A stretch of DNA of 64,000 nucleotides. It comes from Kryptolebias marmoratus. Taxonomy: Eukaryota; Chordata; Actinopteri; Cyprinodontiformes; Rivulidae. This document shows positions 25,701 through 39,826 of this stretch, one piece after another. Each line of letters begins with the position of its first letter. The first letter of the stretch is position 1. The stretch lies in assembly GCF_001649575.2 (NCBI RefSeq), contig NC_051436.1:10771141-10835140 (forward strand). Direction: 5' to 3'. The position numbers were made by a program, and so were the translations under genes. A model generated the notes under the pieces. It worked only from the letters and a program-made list of their open reading frames with translations. It made no database searches and was not told the DNA's origin.

Positions 25701-28700
25701 TTGTGCAGCAGGAACAGAATAACTTTTCTGCCAAAATAACCACGTATTATGAAACTAGGAGGTTTAAAAAAAAAAACAAAGCAGCAATCGCATGAAGTGG
25801 CCTGGTTTGGACTAACTGCTAATCTGAGTTCGCTGCAAATCGGACGGATGTCGTCATCAAACAGCTTCAGTCCCCAGAATTTCAGAGCAGATAGATGGAA
25901 ACGCCCTTTAACAAACCTTTAATGCAGAAGCCAAATAACGTTGTAAAGGTCGCTGTTGCTTCTGCATTACCTGGCTACTTTTGGCAGAAACACTAACCAG
26001 AAATGCTCCAGCTAGCTTTCAAATAACCGTAGAATTTCATGGGAATAACCGTGTCATGGGAAACTGACGGCAGTGAGCCCCTGGAGTCGTGACCACGCTT
26101 TGACTAAACGTACAGCGCTTTATCTGGTCCAAGGACCCCAAAGTGCTTCACACTACATTCATTCATCTATTCATCCACTGATGGTGGTGAGCTACACTGT
26201 AGCCACAGCTGCCCTGGGGCAGACTGACAGAAGTGACGCGGCCATTACACCAACCCCACCGATCCTCTGACCACCACCAGCAGGCGAGGCAGGTGAAGTG
26301 TCCTGCCCAAGGACACAACGGCTGAGACGGATGGAGCGGGGGGCTCGAACCGGCAACCCTCCGGTTACAGAACGAACCCTTACCCCCCCGAGTCACTGCC
26401 GCCCCTAGCTGTTAGCTCCTGTTAGATTTAAACTCTATTTCTCCAAACTGAGGTCATTAAAAAGGCCATCTACAACAGGTAAGATTGTAACAGGTCCCCA
26501 CGTCAAAAGGCCTCAAAGTTCAGTTTAATAAAACAATTCACGCAGTAAAATAAACTCAAAGTGAATCTTTCTCATGCGTCAAAAACCAAATTCTTCCCCT
26601 TTTCAATACAAAAAAAGTTTTTTTTCAGAGAAAACACTTGCAGGTTAATAATCCGCGCGTTAAAAAAAAAAAAAGGATGTACAAAGTGTGCAACCTCGCG
26701 ACAAATGTCCGGATATAACCCGTCAACCGTCTGTATCTGTAAGTACCTGCGACACTTCCTGTCTTCTGCAAGCCGACACAGAACAGAGACGAGAAAGTCG
26801 AAGAGCGCGTAAAAAAAAAAAAAAAGAAGCTGCTGTTTCCGTTCACAGAGAGCTCACCTCAGGGCTGACACAAGAAGCTACGTCTTCCCCGAAAAGGACA
26901 GAAAATATCTCCACTGAAAACACGGCGGGTTCAGGCTAATTTCACGCGTTTCTGAAGCTACACCCAAAATAAAGTAAAACCTTCAACATGTCCGACAAAA
27001 AAATTTATATATATATGTGTAAAAATATGTGTAAAAATTTTCCTTTTTGGACACATATTTTAGGCAAATATCCCAGGAAACTATCTAACTTCAACAAGGC
27101 AAGATAAAGTGAAGAAAAACACTTTAAGCCAACAAAAGTGGAAGTGAATAATCTAAAAAGACACTTTTTAGTAATAATTTAAACATTTTTTTAAAGTTAA
27201 AAAGGTGGAAAAACTAAATGATGACAGATAAAGTATCAACTGTTAAAGAAACAAAAGATAAAAAAAATAATATTTGAGCATTTTATCGTTTTAACTTTGA
27301 TCCAAATACACAAAAAGTTGGTTTTGTTCCTTTTTTTCCCCTTTCTGAAAAGTTTTAAAGTTTAGTATTTCAGGAAGACGACTTTAGTAGACCTCAGGAA
27401 ATGGATGGATAGATATATGTGACAGATTGGACCTTTTTATTTGTGTAATAAAATTCATTTTTCCACGTTTGCAAGGGTCCGCGCTTCAATCTGACCAGAT
27501 ATTTGGGTCAGCTGTGTCAAACCCTCCTGTATGTAGGCGTCTAATCAATCTAGAAGTCCTTCTGTAAGGTCATTTGGAGGTCTGGGTATTAGTTTTTATC
27601 ATTGTTTTGGCTCGTGTGTTTTTATCTGAAGGAGGGACCGCTCTGTGCACCTCTGAGAGCTGCTTCAAGTGACAACATTCACATTAAACAAGCCTTCTGT
27701 ATCTGTAGATGCAAAACCTCTGGATAGGACCGTCGCTTCAGCGCAAACCCGTTGAATTGTCCTAAAATCTGCCCTCGGATTACAGCTTCAACAAACCTTG
27801 TTTAAGGAGAGTTTTAAAAATCGCTGCAGCTGAAACAGCCAATCGTACGATAAATGCTGCGTTAGATTCACCCTGAACGGCAGATCTGGGAATCAGTGAT
27901 TATTCACAGGGCTGCAAACGGGTGGAAAATATCCAGTAAACTTCCAGAAACTTTCCATGGGACGTCAAGCTGAGAAATTTTTATTTAATTAAAGGAAAAT
28001 GACTGAAAACTGGGAGTAATTTAAACAAATTGTACCGTATCTGAACAAAGATATAAACGTTTTGTTTTGTCATAGGCAGGAAATGTCATAAAAAAATCAG
28101 AACTGTCCTTTACCGTACGAGGTCACACACATTAACGGTTTCTGTACCTGGGACTGGTTGGGTGGGGCTTCTTGATGGTGATCTCCTCAATCCGAGCCTC
28201 ATAGATCCTGTTGATCACCGAGTTTCCCAACTCGCACATTAACTAGGAGAAGCAAGAAACAAAAAAGGGGAAAAACAAAAAAACAAGCGAATTTGTATCT
28301 GCGCCAAATGATTTTTAGAGAAAGATTCCTTGCATAACTTAAAGGATTAAATTACCTTAATGAGCTCTGGCTCCCAGGAGTCGAGAGTCAGCGAACGCAC
28401 TTTGGAGAAATGTACTCCCAGACTCCTGTCAGGACATGGAAACCATTACGACACGGGAGTCAAGCCAAGAACTGTGTGTGTGTGTGTAGGTGTGTGTGTA
28501 CTCGTCCAGCTATCTAAGTGAGGACCGTCTTCAGCCTTGAACCCAACAATCAGGGATCTTTGGTATGTGAGGACACATGCCAGGGTTGTGGCTTCAGATC
28601 AGGTCGATAAACCAAGTCTGAGCTCCAGGAAACATGTCTACACTACGTACGACATCAGCTGTGGTTAGGAATGCTGCGGCGATGACTCATGAAGCCGCTG

Positions 28701-30797
28701 GACTGGAATAAGGCGCTAAATGGTTCAAGTCCTACCTGTGAATTCCCGAGCAGACGATGCACAGCGTGATGCCCAGGTTGATGGAGGCCCACTCGGGGCT
28801 GGGCTCTCCGCAGTCGCAGCACTGCCTGTTCCCCGGGATCGTCTGGATCTCGTCCAGCGCCTTGCACCCCTCGTTCTCCTGATCGGCAGCCCCTCCGCCC
28901 GAGCTGCTCGTCGACACCGAACTGCAGCGCTGTCTCTGGTGACGCAAGCACAGAGGCATTAGGGGAAAGTTGCAGAACTTCCTTTGCGTTGCAGCCTGAA
29001 AAATGTAAACTCGGACGGTAAAGATGAATTGTGTGTGTGTGTGTGTGCGTGTCCTCACCGGGCTGTGTGTGTCCTCTCTGCGCTCCTGAAAGGCCGAGGC
29101 GATGCTGTTTTGGACGGCGCTGATCCACGCCTGCTGCTGCCTCTCCGAGTCCGCCTGCAACAAACAAGACCTGTCCGAACACACACACAAACAAAGGTCA
29201 CAGGCGAATTCTCAACCCCACCCCCCCCGCTCGCAGGGACACGTCGACCCTGACGACGACCGGCGAGCGCGTCTCAAACGCACGCACGCACAATGACGGC
29301 ATGGGACCTGGCCGCCCACGCAAAACTCACTTCGACGGAGACACCACTTCAAAGCAGAATCGCCTCTCGTTCTCGGCGCTGGGCTTGACTGTGCACAGAC
29401 GCAAGTCCTCGACCACAACGGTGGGCTGCTCCTGGATGCGTCACGGACAGGAAGAGCAGAGAGTTAGCGCTGTTCGTGCTTTATACGGAGCTCTGGGCTC
29501 AACACAAACGGCACGGCTTCTGTAAATTTACCTTGAATTTCTTCTGATACACCAGCTGATTTTTCTGAATTGAAAACCAGCGTCTAAAGTGGAGAAAAAA
29601 ATAAATAAATAAATAAAAACAGAGGATGATCATCTGTGTGTGAGGCTTACGGAGCAAAATGCAGCCGTTCAATACGAAGAATTAGCAAAACGATGTACCT
29701 GCTCCAGGTTTTAAAGGCGTTGCTGGCCCTCTTGTAGAGGTAACCCTCCATTGCAATCCCGTTAGCAGCGTCCGCGTTAAAATCCATAATGGAGTCATCG
29801 TAGGACATGTCCTTTATGACGTTAAAGAGAAGCAGAGCACTCAAATTACCGGCGCAACATTGGTAATCTGTCTCAACTTCAACTCAGCGTCAATTCACAA
29901 CAGAGGGCGAAGATGTTTTTTTTTTGTAAGCTGAATAATTAGCTGCTCAAAAACGATGCAGAAAAAAATTAAATGCAGTTGTGTCTAATGTCAAGGCAAA
30001 AGGCTAAAGAAGCCAGAAATACCCAGCTTGTTGTGTTTTTTTTAATTTATGACATCCCGTTTCTTTTACCAGGGATGAGACACTTTTAAGCAGCAGAACC
30101 CGTCTAACCTAACAAGCTAAAACAAGCTCATCAGCGAGAAAGAAAAAAACGCCACCAGTCATAACCGAAGAGCCGTATCACTGTAAGAATATGACCCGAA
30201 GCCACCTGGGAACTCATATAAATATATAAAAACGGCTCCGTCACCCTAATGAGGACGTCTCAGAGGAGCTGCGAGTGAGTCTTATTGACAACCTGTAATT
30301 CACTCACTGGATTGTGTTCATTAAATAAAAAAATTAAGAACAGAGAAAGTCCCGATGCTGAGCAAATAAATGCTGCTGGGATACAACAAGTCAGACTCAG
30401 AACACATCATCAACGTCGTTTGTCCTCATAAGACTGACATGAAAGTAATTCATGCTTGTTTGTTGATTATAGTGGATCTGAACAACATCCCCCCCCATGT
30501 CCAAAAGGTGTACAAATACATTTTGTTTTGTTTTAAGACAGATTTTTCCTTCTGGCCAGCTGATTAACTTCTGCTTGTTTAGCCAACAGTCTCCTCGAAC
30601 AGGCGCATGTCTTACAGAACCGGCCTTTATTATTTATTTATTGTTTCGTAATTGTTCCACCATACAACCCCTCCAGCCGTGTTACCTTTTTCTTGATCGC
30701 TGCGTGTCTTTGCTCCATGTCCCTCTTGTCCCGGGCAGCGTTTAGGACGAACTGGGTGTGCTGAAAACACGAGAAAAAGTCCACAGTATAAATATGT

Positions 30798-30842
<45 letters not shown>

Positions 30843-33800
30843 TAAATGACAGAGCATGAATGGTTTCAAAAAGTGCCTCATTAGGTTGTCTGTGTCTCAG
30901 TTTTGCTGGCTAATTTTTATTCTTTTTAAATTAAGGAGTTGAGTTTGTGGCCGTAGAAAATGAATTTTGGTATATTTTCCACCACATCTGTATTTATAAT
31001 CTATGTGCAGTTCAAACTTGAAAAGTGACGGCCATCTTGGCGTCCCGCCTCGTTGATCGTGTCTTAATGGGAGCCCCGATGGTAATAAACGTAACAGTAG
31101 AAGGCTTTTTACTCGTCACACAATCCGCTCTCTGAGACGTTTTACCAGCACAGACGTTCCTTTAATCCACTTTACTGGGTGCATCAAAGAACACGAGGAG
31201 AGGTTTATGAGTTTAAATCTAGATAATGTTGACAGGGATGCATTCATACAAAAAGAACAAAGACCGAAACGTTGTGTTTTGAAACAGAAGCTCTGAGTCT
31301 GCATAGAAAATGAAAGAAACACAGATTCGGATCTTTCTGAGAGATTTTGCACGGTTTGTTTCCCGTTCTTCCTCCCATCTGCAGGATTTTAATTCGTTTG
31401 CAATCAAAGCACGACGTTTCCTCTTTATTTCCGTCTCAAACACCGGGTCGTCCCTCCTGGATGCTGTTCTGGAAACAGGAATTGGAAAACGCTGAGCTTC
31501 TGGTTCTTTTTTTGGTTTGTTTTTTACGATCCAAACTCCAACAGCGACGCGCCCCCTGTGAACCGTTTGCAAACTTGGTTGCATCCAGATCTCTCAATCT
31601 CCGTTTCTTCTGCTAATTCTGTTTCCTGTCCAACTGGCGAGGCAGGAAGAGGCACGCCGCTTCAGTTAAAGCAAGTGAACGTTTTTACAATTTGTTCCTC
31701 ATTTTAGGTTCTTGCGATTTAAAAACACCTAAAGTTGACGGGGCAGGAGGTTGTTTTTTTCTTTTTTTTTTTTTTTCTTCCACAGTTTCCGCAGAAACAG
31801 AGATGCAACAAACACACACACAGACCTGAAATATTTCCTGTTGTTGCTCACTTTTTCCTGTCACGATGAAAGCGTGACGTCAGCTTGAGACTAAACCCCA
31901 GATACAGACTGGGCTGCACAAGTACTCTCGCCTGACAACCTAGAATTTCATTGAATTTTCAATAATTCTACAAAAATACTTCGGATTAATGAAATCAAAT
32001 AGGGTATAAAAATAGTTTAAAGTGATTTAAATATATATCTGAAACTGAAAAGTGCTATGTGCATAGGTATTCACTCTCTTTGCTTTTAAAGCCCCATCCG
32101 TCACCTTCAGAAGCCTCATGATCGGTTAAATAAGATCGACCCGTGAGGAAACGATCCGAAGCTGTTCTGACGGCCCCCAGAGTCAGCGTCAGCTGCGACA
32201 CCTTTACGTGTCGAGGCCTACCACCAAGCGAGAGACATCTCAAAGACCGGGGGACTCCCCCCCACCCCCCCACCCCCACCCCACACACACACGAGCTGGA
32301 GGCAGAGTTGTGGAGAGGTACAGATCGGGGCTGGGTTAGGAGAAACGTATCCCCGGATCCTGAACGTCCGGCAGAGCTGCCTTAAATCCACTTTAGCAGG
32401 AAACGGAAAAATGATGCCGCCACGGCTAACCTGCCAAGACAGGGGTCGACCGGGTGTGAAGGGCGTTAATCAGAGACACATCGAAGATCGAAGAGGCGGG
32501 AGGGTCTGTAGGAGCGCTGTAAGACAGAGCCGAGCTCCATGGAGGAGTGGAGTCAAGAAACTATCGGTTAAAGACCAAAATGTAGGCCTGGTTGGAATTT
32601 GGAGCCAAACTCAAACTTTTAGGCCATCAAAGACGACAACATGTCTACCATCTCTTATCATCCCTACAGTGAAGCACGGCGGTGGCAGCATTATGCTGTG
32701 GGGAGGCTTTTTTTTTTAAAAATCAGCAGCAACTTAGAAACTGGTCAGAGTTAAAGTAAAGATGGAGCAAAGTGCAGAGACACGGAGAGGATCTTGTCTG
32801 GAGTCTTCCAGAGATCTGAGGCTCCGTCCAGCAGGACAACGTCCCCTGAACGCACCGCTGGGACACTCCACTGGTTGAAGGACAAACGGGTAAAAGTCCT
32901 GGAATCAATCAGACAATCTCTGGTCTGAAAGCACATTCTAACGACACCAACAGAAATCATCTAATAATTGTTCTACTAACTGAAACCTTTAAGAACCTTT
33001 TATTTTGGGTGGAACAGGTTCAACAACAGAATCTGCCTGGAAGTGTTGTTTTAAATGAGAAGTTAAGTTGAATTAAAGCGCAGAAGGTTCTGGATTTTCC
33101 TGGTTCCTACAAAAAAAAAAAACAACAATCTGGACGGATTCTGAAGGAGAACGTTTTGCTGAAAGCACCCTGGCTCGGGTCCAGATCCTCCATGATGTAA
33201 TATGAGACGCAACCAAACCAGTTTCTCCGTCGGGAGGAGGTCGATAAACTCTCAAGTTTCTCTTTCTCTTCATGCCAAGCGCGCCGACGGATCATTATCT
33301 GCGCCGACAATCCCGATCCGTTAAAAGTGCATCAGAAATAATGACTCGTACGAATGACTCGCCGTGCACAAGGAGCCGTATGCAAATTACCTAAACTTTT
33401 GGTGCCGTTTTACAGACAGCTAGCACAAGACGCTTACCTGATAAAAGAAAGGCGCTAGAACTGACTTGTTTTTAAACCAACAGTAAAACATAAAATGGTG
33501 GATAAATATTAACCTTTTTAACAGATTTCTTGAATCCCATATTTCTTTGTTCTGTCAACGAAAGGTCGACATGAAACAAATTTTATTAAAGTATGTAAAA
33601 TAATGTTTTGGTATAAAAGGAAAAAAAATGTCTTTTTTACTTTTAAATATTGGTGGATTTCCACCAACCAGAGTGTTTTTATTGGTTTGAGGCTTAGAAA
33701 ACAAACATTTTTACAAAACACTCTCAAAATTAATCTAAAAATTTAACTTTATTGGATTTTAGCAGTTTGTTTGTAAAATTAGGTTTTAGGAAACTGTGTA

Positions 33801-36800
33801 ATTTGGGTTTTAAAGACCTTATCAGAGCTTATCTCATTAGGTTTTTTTTTGTTTTTGACTGTAATTATGGAAGTTTAACGGGACTTGTCCAAGTTTAACG
33901 TAAAAACAGGCGGACTGTAGGTTCGGGGTATTCTTCTTGATGCTTCTTACCAAAACCCAAAACTACAACAAATCTAACTTTCATATCAAATAAACAAACT
34001 TTGGAATTATTTGATTCAAAGAACTGGTGTGGTTCAAGTATTTTGATGCGGGACACACAACAGAAGCAAAAGTAGGTTTAGTTTCCCGTCTTTTCTTGAC
34101 TAAAAACAGCAGAACAGCCCACATCTGAAAACCATTTTTCAGAATATTAAACACGTTGAAGACAAACTGCTTTTGTTTCAGAGCCGCCTCAAGCGACGGC
34201 ACCAAGACACCGAGCTTAACGCAGAGGAAATATTTACCTCTTCGTTTAGATTCTGCCGGTAGTCGTCCAGCTCTGACAGAGACTGGTGGCCTTGGTGGAA
34301 GAACTGGGCCTGGGCCTCCATCAGAGACAACATCTGACAGGAGACAAGAAACCGGGTTTATCCTCTGGTCCTCAGCAGATACGGACGCCACGAGGTGGGA
34401 ACATTTCAGAGAACCGGACCACATGAATACAAGGATTTATATGAAAAGGTCATAAGAAGTCTGCTGTGAACTCACTGCCTTCAGGATGTCTGTCTTCTTC
34501 TTGGCCTCGATGACGTTAATCTGAAAGAAGAGGAAGCTGAGGTTTGTTTGCCACCAAAACAAACTCACTGACCGGCCGCACGGCTGCAGAGGAGCCCCCC
34601 GACATGCGTTAATAACCCCGTCCGTGGCTACGTTAGAAAGCTGCAGACAGTTTAAGAGCAGCAGAAAAGGAATATTTCCCACTTTTTTATGAATTGTTGG
34701 TATCTTAGGCTCAAAGTTTTGACTCTGTTCTGGCTGATTTGTACTCAGAAACGATGTAGAAACAGTTTTAACGCTTAAAAAAATACTTTAGCTTTCTTTT
34801 ACAGCTTAGCAGCTAGCGGCGCTCTGCTAAGTTGGACCGAACCACCTGAAAGCCCAAGGAGAGAGGGTGAAGAATGAGGCAGTTAGTTAGTTTCTAAAGT
34901 TTTTGTTTTGTTGCTGGGAGTGACAACAGTACATTTGCACCCCTACTTCAGAAACTTAAGGACCAGGTGCTCCGGTTGGTCCAATCACCAGGCGCCTGTG
35001 AGCGCAGCTGCACTTAGATGCTGTTTATTATGACTCTCGTCAGAACTTTAATGAAGCTAAATGCAAAAGAAGCCCGATTTAAACCCGAAAAGACCGAACG
35101 ATGACAAACACGACTGTTTGTGTTTTGATTCTTTGGTTTTCCTCACCTCCAGAACGTAGTCCAGAGCCCCTGACCGGAAGGCTTTGCGGGCGTTGAGCAG
35201 CGCGTTGGTCGCCTCCTCCACCTCGTGCAGCTTCCCTCGTGGCGCCTGGGCGTTCCTGGACAGCGCCGTCTCCAGGGACTCGCTGCTGCGCTCGAACTCC
35301 TTGCGGACGTCCTTGAAGCGGCGCACGTCTCTGTGAGGCGGCGGGGCAAGCAGCGGGGAGAACGCGGTCAGATTTAATCGGCTCTTACTTGTAAAACTTC
35401 ACGTTTTTTAAGATTTGATCCTGAAGAGAAAATGGCTGGTTGCTCTTAAACAGTTTGGTCCTCTTTTCTGGATTATTTACTCACAGATTTGAGTGATTTT
35501 TCCTAAATGATTGGTATTTTCGAAGCTATCTTATTACCGTTCCGTAATTTTACGTCACAACTTTCGATTTGAAACTCCTCCCACGGCTTTGACCCTCACA
35601 TTGGCGACACGTCGTACGAACCCAGCCCCCCTTTGGAGCTCCGCAGCTCAGACGCGCTTCACCTCAGAGACATCACTCTATGTTCGAACGGGTCACAGAG
35701 AATTGGGATTTCCCACGCCTGAACCGCTATTTTGGCACCTTTAAGGGCTTCGACACAGTCACGGCTTAGGTTTTCTGATTTCCTTTTGGAGATTTTAACC
35801 ACAGGTTGCTCAACTTGCAACGTGACGGTGTCAAAACACCAACCTTTGAGCCGAGTAAACTCTCCAAAGCTTTTCTGATTCCCGCAATCTTTACACTTTT
35901 TATACAGCTCATTCGTCAAACTGTCGGCTTTTTCTGTCTTCTTTTTTCCCCTCAAGTCCCCCTCAGAGCTCGGAGCACGTGTCCAAAACTCCCATTGACC
36001 CCCACTGTATCCGAGCAAAGGATTTCTCCTCAAAACAGGAAGTGACGGGTTGTCATGCCGCCTCCACGAAGCACTGCCGGCGCAGAACAGCTGACACGTG
36101 TCACGATTACGGCGTTTTGGGCGTTATTTGCAGTTTTCGGCGTGACCGTCCGTTTCTATTCTGAGTTTCTGTCTGCCTGCCTCGTTAGGGCTGCTGTAAG
36201 GAAGCGAGAAACACGAGCTGCAGCCATTTGTCTGTTCGAAACTAATTTGAGACATAATGTCACAATCTGACACGCTGGCATCCTTATCTCTACATTCGGA
36301 CTGCGCTTATTTATCTTCAGTTTTTAAAATAAAACTTTGCGGTAATAAAGACTCCAATCGATTAAAGCCTGACGGATGAAAAGAATAAATTCTCTGTAAA
36401 GTAGAAACCCGTGAGTTCAGAAGGTAAAACTGTATTTAAGGACTGGGAGCCTGCAGCTGCACATCTTATCTAATTTTCTCAAGTATTTAAACCAGCAGGA
36501 ACAAAAATGTGATGCAAACTCTGGAGGAGTGTCGATGCTTTCAGAGACAATCTGGGGCGTGTCACAGTCTGAAAACGTTGCATCAACTCCACCGCTGATG
36601 TTGGGTAAGAAGCACCAAAATCCAGGAGGATTAGATTAGATTACAAACAAAACACAACAAGGGCGACGCAGTTCGCTCACTCCTTCACGAACGTCTGCAG
36701 CTTCAGCTTCACCGCCTTCTGCGTGGTCTCGATCACTTCCTGAAAGGAGACGGGGACAAACGTGAAGTCCTCCGCGGTTGGCGCCGCGCCGCCGCCGTCG

Positions 36801-39787
36801 CGGCCTCGTCCGACCGCGTGCTGCGGCTGATAAACATCACGGCTGGAATAGAGCCATTACTCACCCCGTGGGCATCCAGTATGACGGACAGCTTTTTGGA
36901 GAATTTGTCCAAGCATTCCTGCAGAGCAAAAATAAAAAATTAAAAAATACCCAAATTAGGCTCTACAGTTTGTTGGATTTTAAGAGTTTTTTTGAAGTGG
37001 GGTTCTATGAAAAGGTTAGAAACAATTAATATCTTACCTGCTTTGAGTGACCTCAGTTTGGATCGAGCTAACGAGCTAATGAGCTAACGGTTAGCCTAAG
37101 AGGTGCTAGGACTAAAAGTGGACCGTTTACAACAGCTCCAGTCTCAAACAGGAAATCCCTTCGTATAATGTTTGGCCTCGTTGTGAAGCTTGGGGATTCC
37201 CCTTCTTAAACAAACAACTGGAAATCCCCGATGATGTCACTCCGGACCGCTAAAACTCGAGTTTTCCACACCGGCGCCCTCCTAAACGAAACTAGCTTGT
37301 CGCCAGGTGAGAAATCGCCAAATTTCAACAAACTGTGGATAATTTCTGAAGCGTTTGAGACGAATTTGAACGTAACTCAATACTGAAAAACTTCTCGTTT
37401 TGACTTGCCAGCACAAACTGACAGCAATGTAAGGGTTTATAAAATAATATCCTCATTAACTGCAAGGATATCTTTAGAGTGGGGCTGTTTCCAAGCCGTT
37501 AGCTTGTTAGTGTGGTCAGAATGAAACCGTCTTCGAATGGAGGTCACTCAAGTGAGATAATAATTGTTTCCATTTTTTTTTCTTTAGGACGCTTCTTCAA
37601 AAGATCTGAATTATTGCTTTGCTGTGTTTCATGAAACTACACATATAATTCACGATTCTGATGAGTTTTACTTTAAAGTGGTTCCTCACCTCTACCATCA
37701 CGTCCCCGGAGCTCTGGTGGCCCAGCTCCCGGACGCTGTTGACGAAGTTCTTGCTGGTCTGGCAGTAGGCTCTGCCTGCGTCCAGCATGGCCTGGCATTG
37801 TTTCACAAGCTAACAGACACAGACACAGGAAAACAGAGTAGAAGCTGAACACTCTCTGGCACACGTGGACAGCTTAAGACCTGCAGGAAACATCCTGATG
37901 ATGTGGGTGTGTGCAATCCCACTGTTTTTATCACAAATAAAAAATTAAATATTAGGAACTAAAACACGGTTTAAAACAATCCAGTGTCCCAGTTATTCCT
38001 TATTCTTGCACAATAACAGTTGCCAAGATTAGGAAACTAATATAACACTGATAGCAGTTGTAGCTAACACTAGCAAATACTGCTAGCAACTGTAGCTAAC
38101 ATTAACAAACTAACAGTGATAGCTGTTGTAGCTAACATTAGCAGACCCAGTTAATTGTGGTGTGACGGATTTCTAACTGACTAGACTCACTTGGCACTGT
38201 TTCCTGTGCCACTGTCATGTTTCAGTATGAACTGCAACCCTGATCGAGATAAAGTGTTCACAGAAAATGAATGGCTGGATGTCGCGATAATCATTTTGGA
38301 CCACAGCAGTAACTGTTCAGCGAAAACTGCACATCTTCTCCCCTATAAATAACTTTGCAGCTCCACCTCTGTTTGTTTACATCACAGAAAAGTCCTGTTT
38401 CTGCTCTGAACATGTGATGTTTACCAAGGTCTTCCACACTTTCAGGGTGAACAGCTCAACTCAAAGAAGACCATTTGAAGAGCTCCTATTATGAAGAACT
38501 GTATCTGTGTGTATCTATGGACTACTAAAGAAGGCACACAATAAACTGCTGAATAAAACAACCTCTTGTTTATGTTATACAGGCTTTTTACGCGGCCCCT
38601 CTAATTAAACCACTGCCTAAAACAAGCCATTTTAGCTCCTGTCCCTTAAGGGCTGCCATCTTCCGACTGGCTAATTTCTGGAAGAGCCAGAACTTCCCAG
38701 CAGAGCTGAACAAATGCACATTTTCAACGTTACAGCTCCACTGAAACCCAGCGATTTTTACTTTAACATTTTGTCACTGCAGGCGTGACATTTACGGCTG
38801 ACTTTCATTTGGGACGCAGCTCTCGGCTGACATTTCGGCGAATGCTATTAACATTTCAAACAAGCCACTAATGTGGTTTTCGTGCTACGGCGCGTCAAGT
38901 TGCGTAACGACCCGAACGGTGTGACGAAAAACATGGCGTCAGCCCGGTTTAAGGAAGTTCAACTGGTTTCACTGAACCTTACAGTCGGTTTACAGCTGCA
39001 GAACAGTCTCAATTCTGAAATATGAGGGAGGTTTTCAGGTCCTTTATTTGATTTTTTTATGCCTGTGCACCTTTATTTTAAGTTTTCTGCAGGTTATTAC
39101 GTTTATCAAGTGTTTGAAAAATATTGGAACTTTCTACGACAGCAGGTAGTTTTTTTTCCCCTCACAAACACATCTTCATGTCTTCCAAGGCGAAGAGCTT
39201 CAGCCAAAATGGACGTTTTATCTGCGCAGATCAGTCGTGTTTCACGGAAAACAGAAAAAGGGCGATAAGAGGAAAAGAAACGAAACCTAATCTCGTCCAA
39301 AAAAAATAGAAAAGAGCTTTTGTTTCGTTTGTTTCTTTGACATTAAGCTGAAAATTCATCTGCAGACCTGAACCCAGCTGGCCCACTTTTCTCTCCTGCT
39401 GCACACAACATAAATCGCCCACTTGTCTCACGCTCCGCTTCTTCGGCGAAATGCACAAAACCTGAAATCCGGAGTCACAAAGAGAGCGCTCGTGTGACGC
39501 TGTCATCCACTGGGCAGCGCCAGGGAACAGAAATTGACGTGAGCGGCGACGGGCGCACGGGGTGAAACTGTAACCTGTTTACGATCACAGGCGTGCGTCT
39601 GGGGAAAACATGTAAAAAAATTTAAAAAATAAAATAAAATAAAGAGAGGTCATGTGACCGAAGCAGAACAAAGTGAAGTTCTCTCATCGGGAGGAGACAA
39701 TGTGATGAGGAAGCAGCGCCAGCAGCTACTTCCTGCTCGGTTCAGGTAAATGTGCCCTCAACGACCAACGTCTGCCTCTCACTTCAC

Positions 39788-39826
<39 letters not shown>

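Noticed and set aside
32411..32719. Possible functional gene containing [14 protein letters not shown]
   Set aside because: This is a transposase fragment in a decayed Tc1-type element with frame breaks on both sides.
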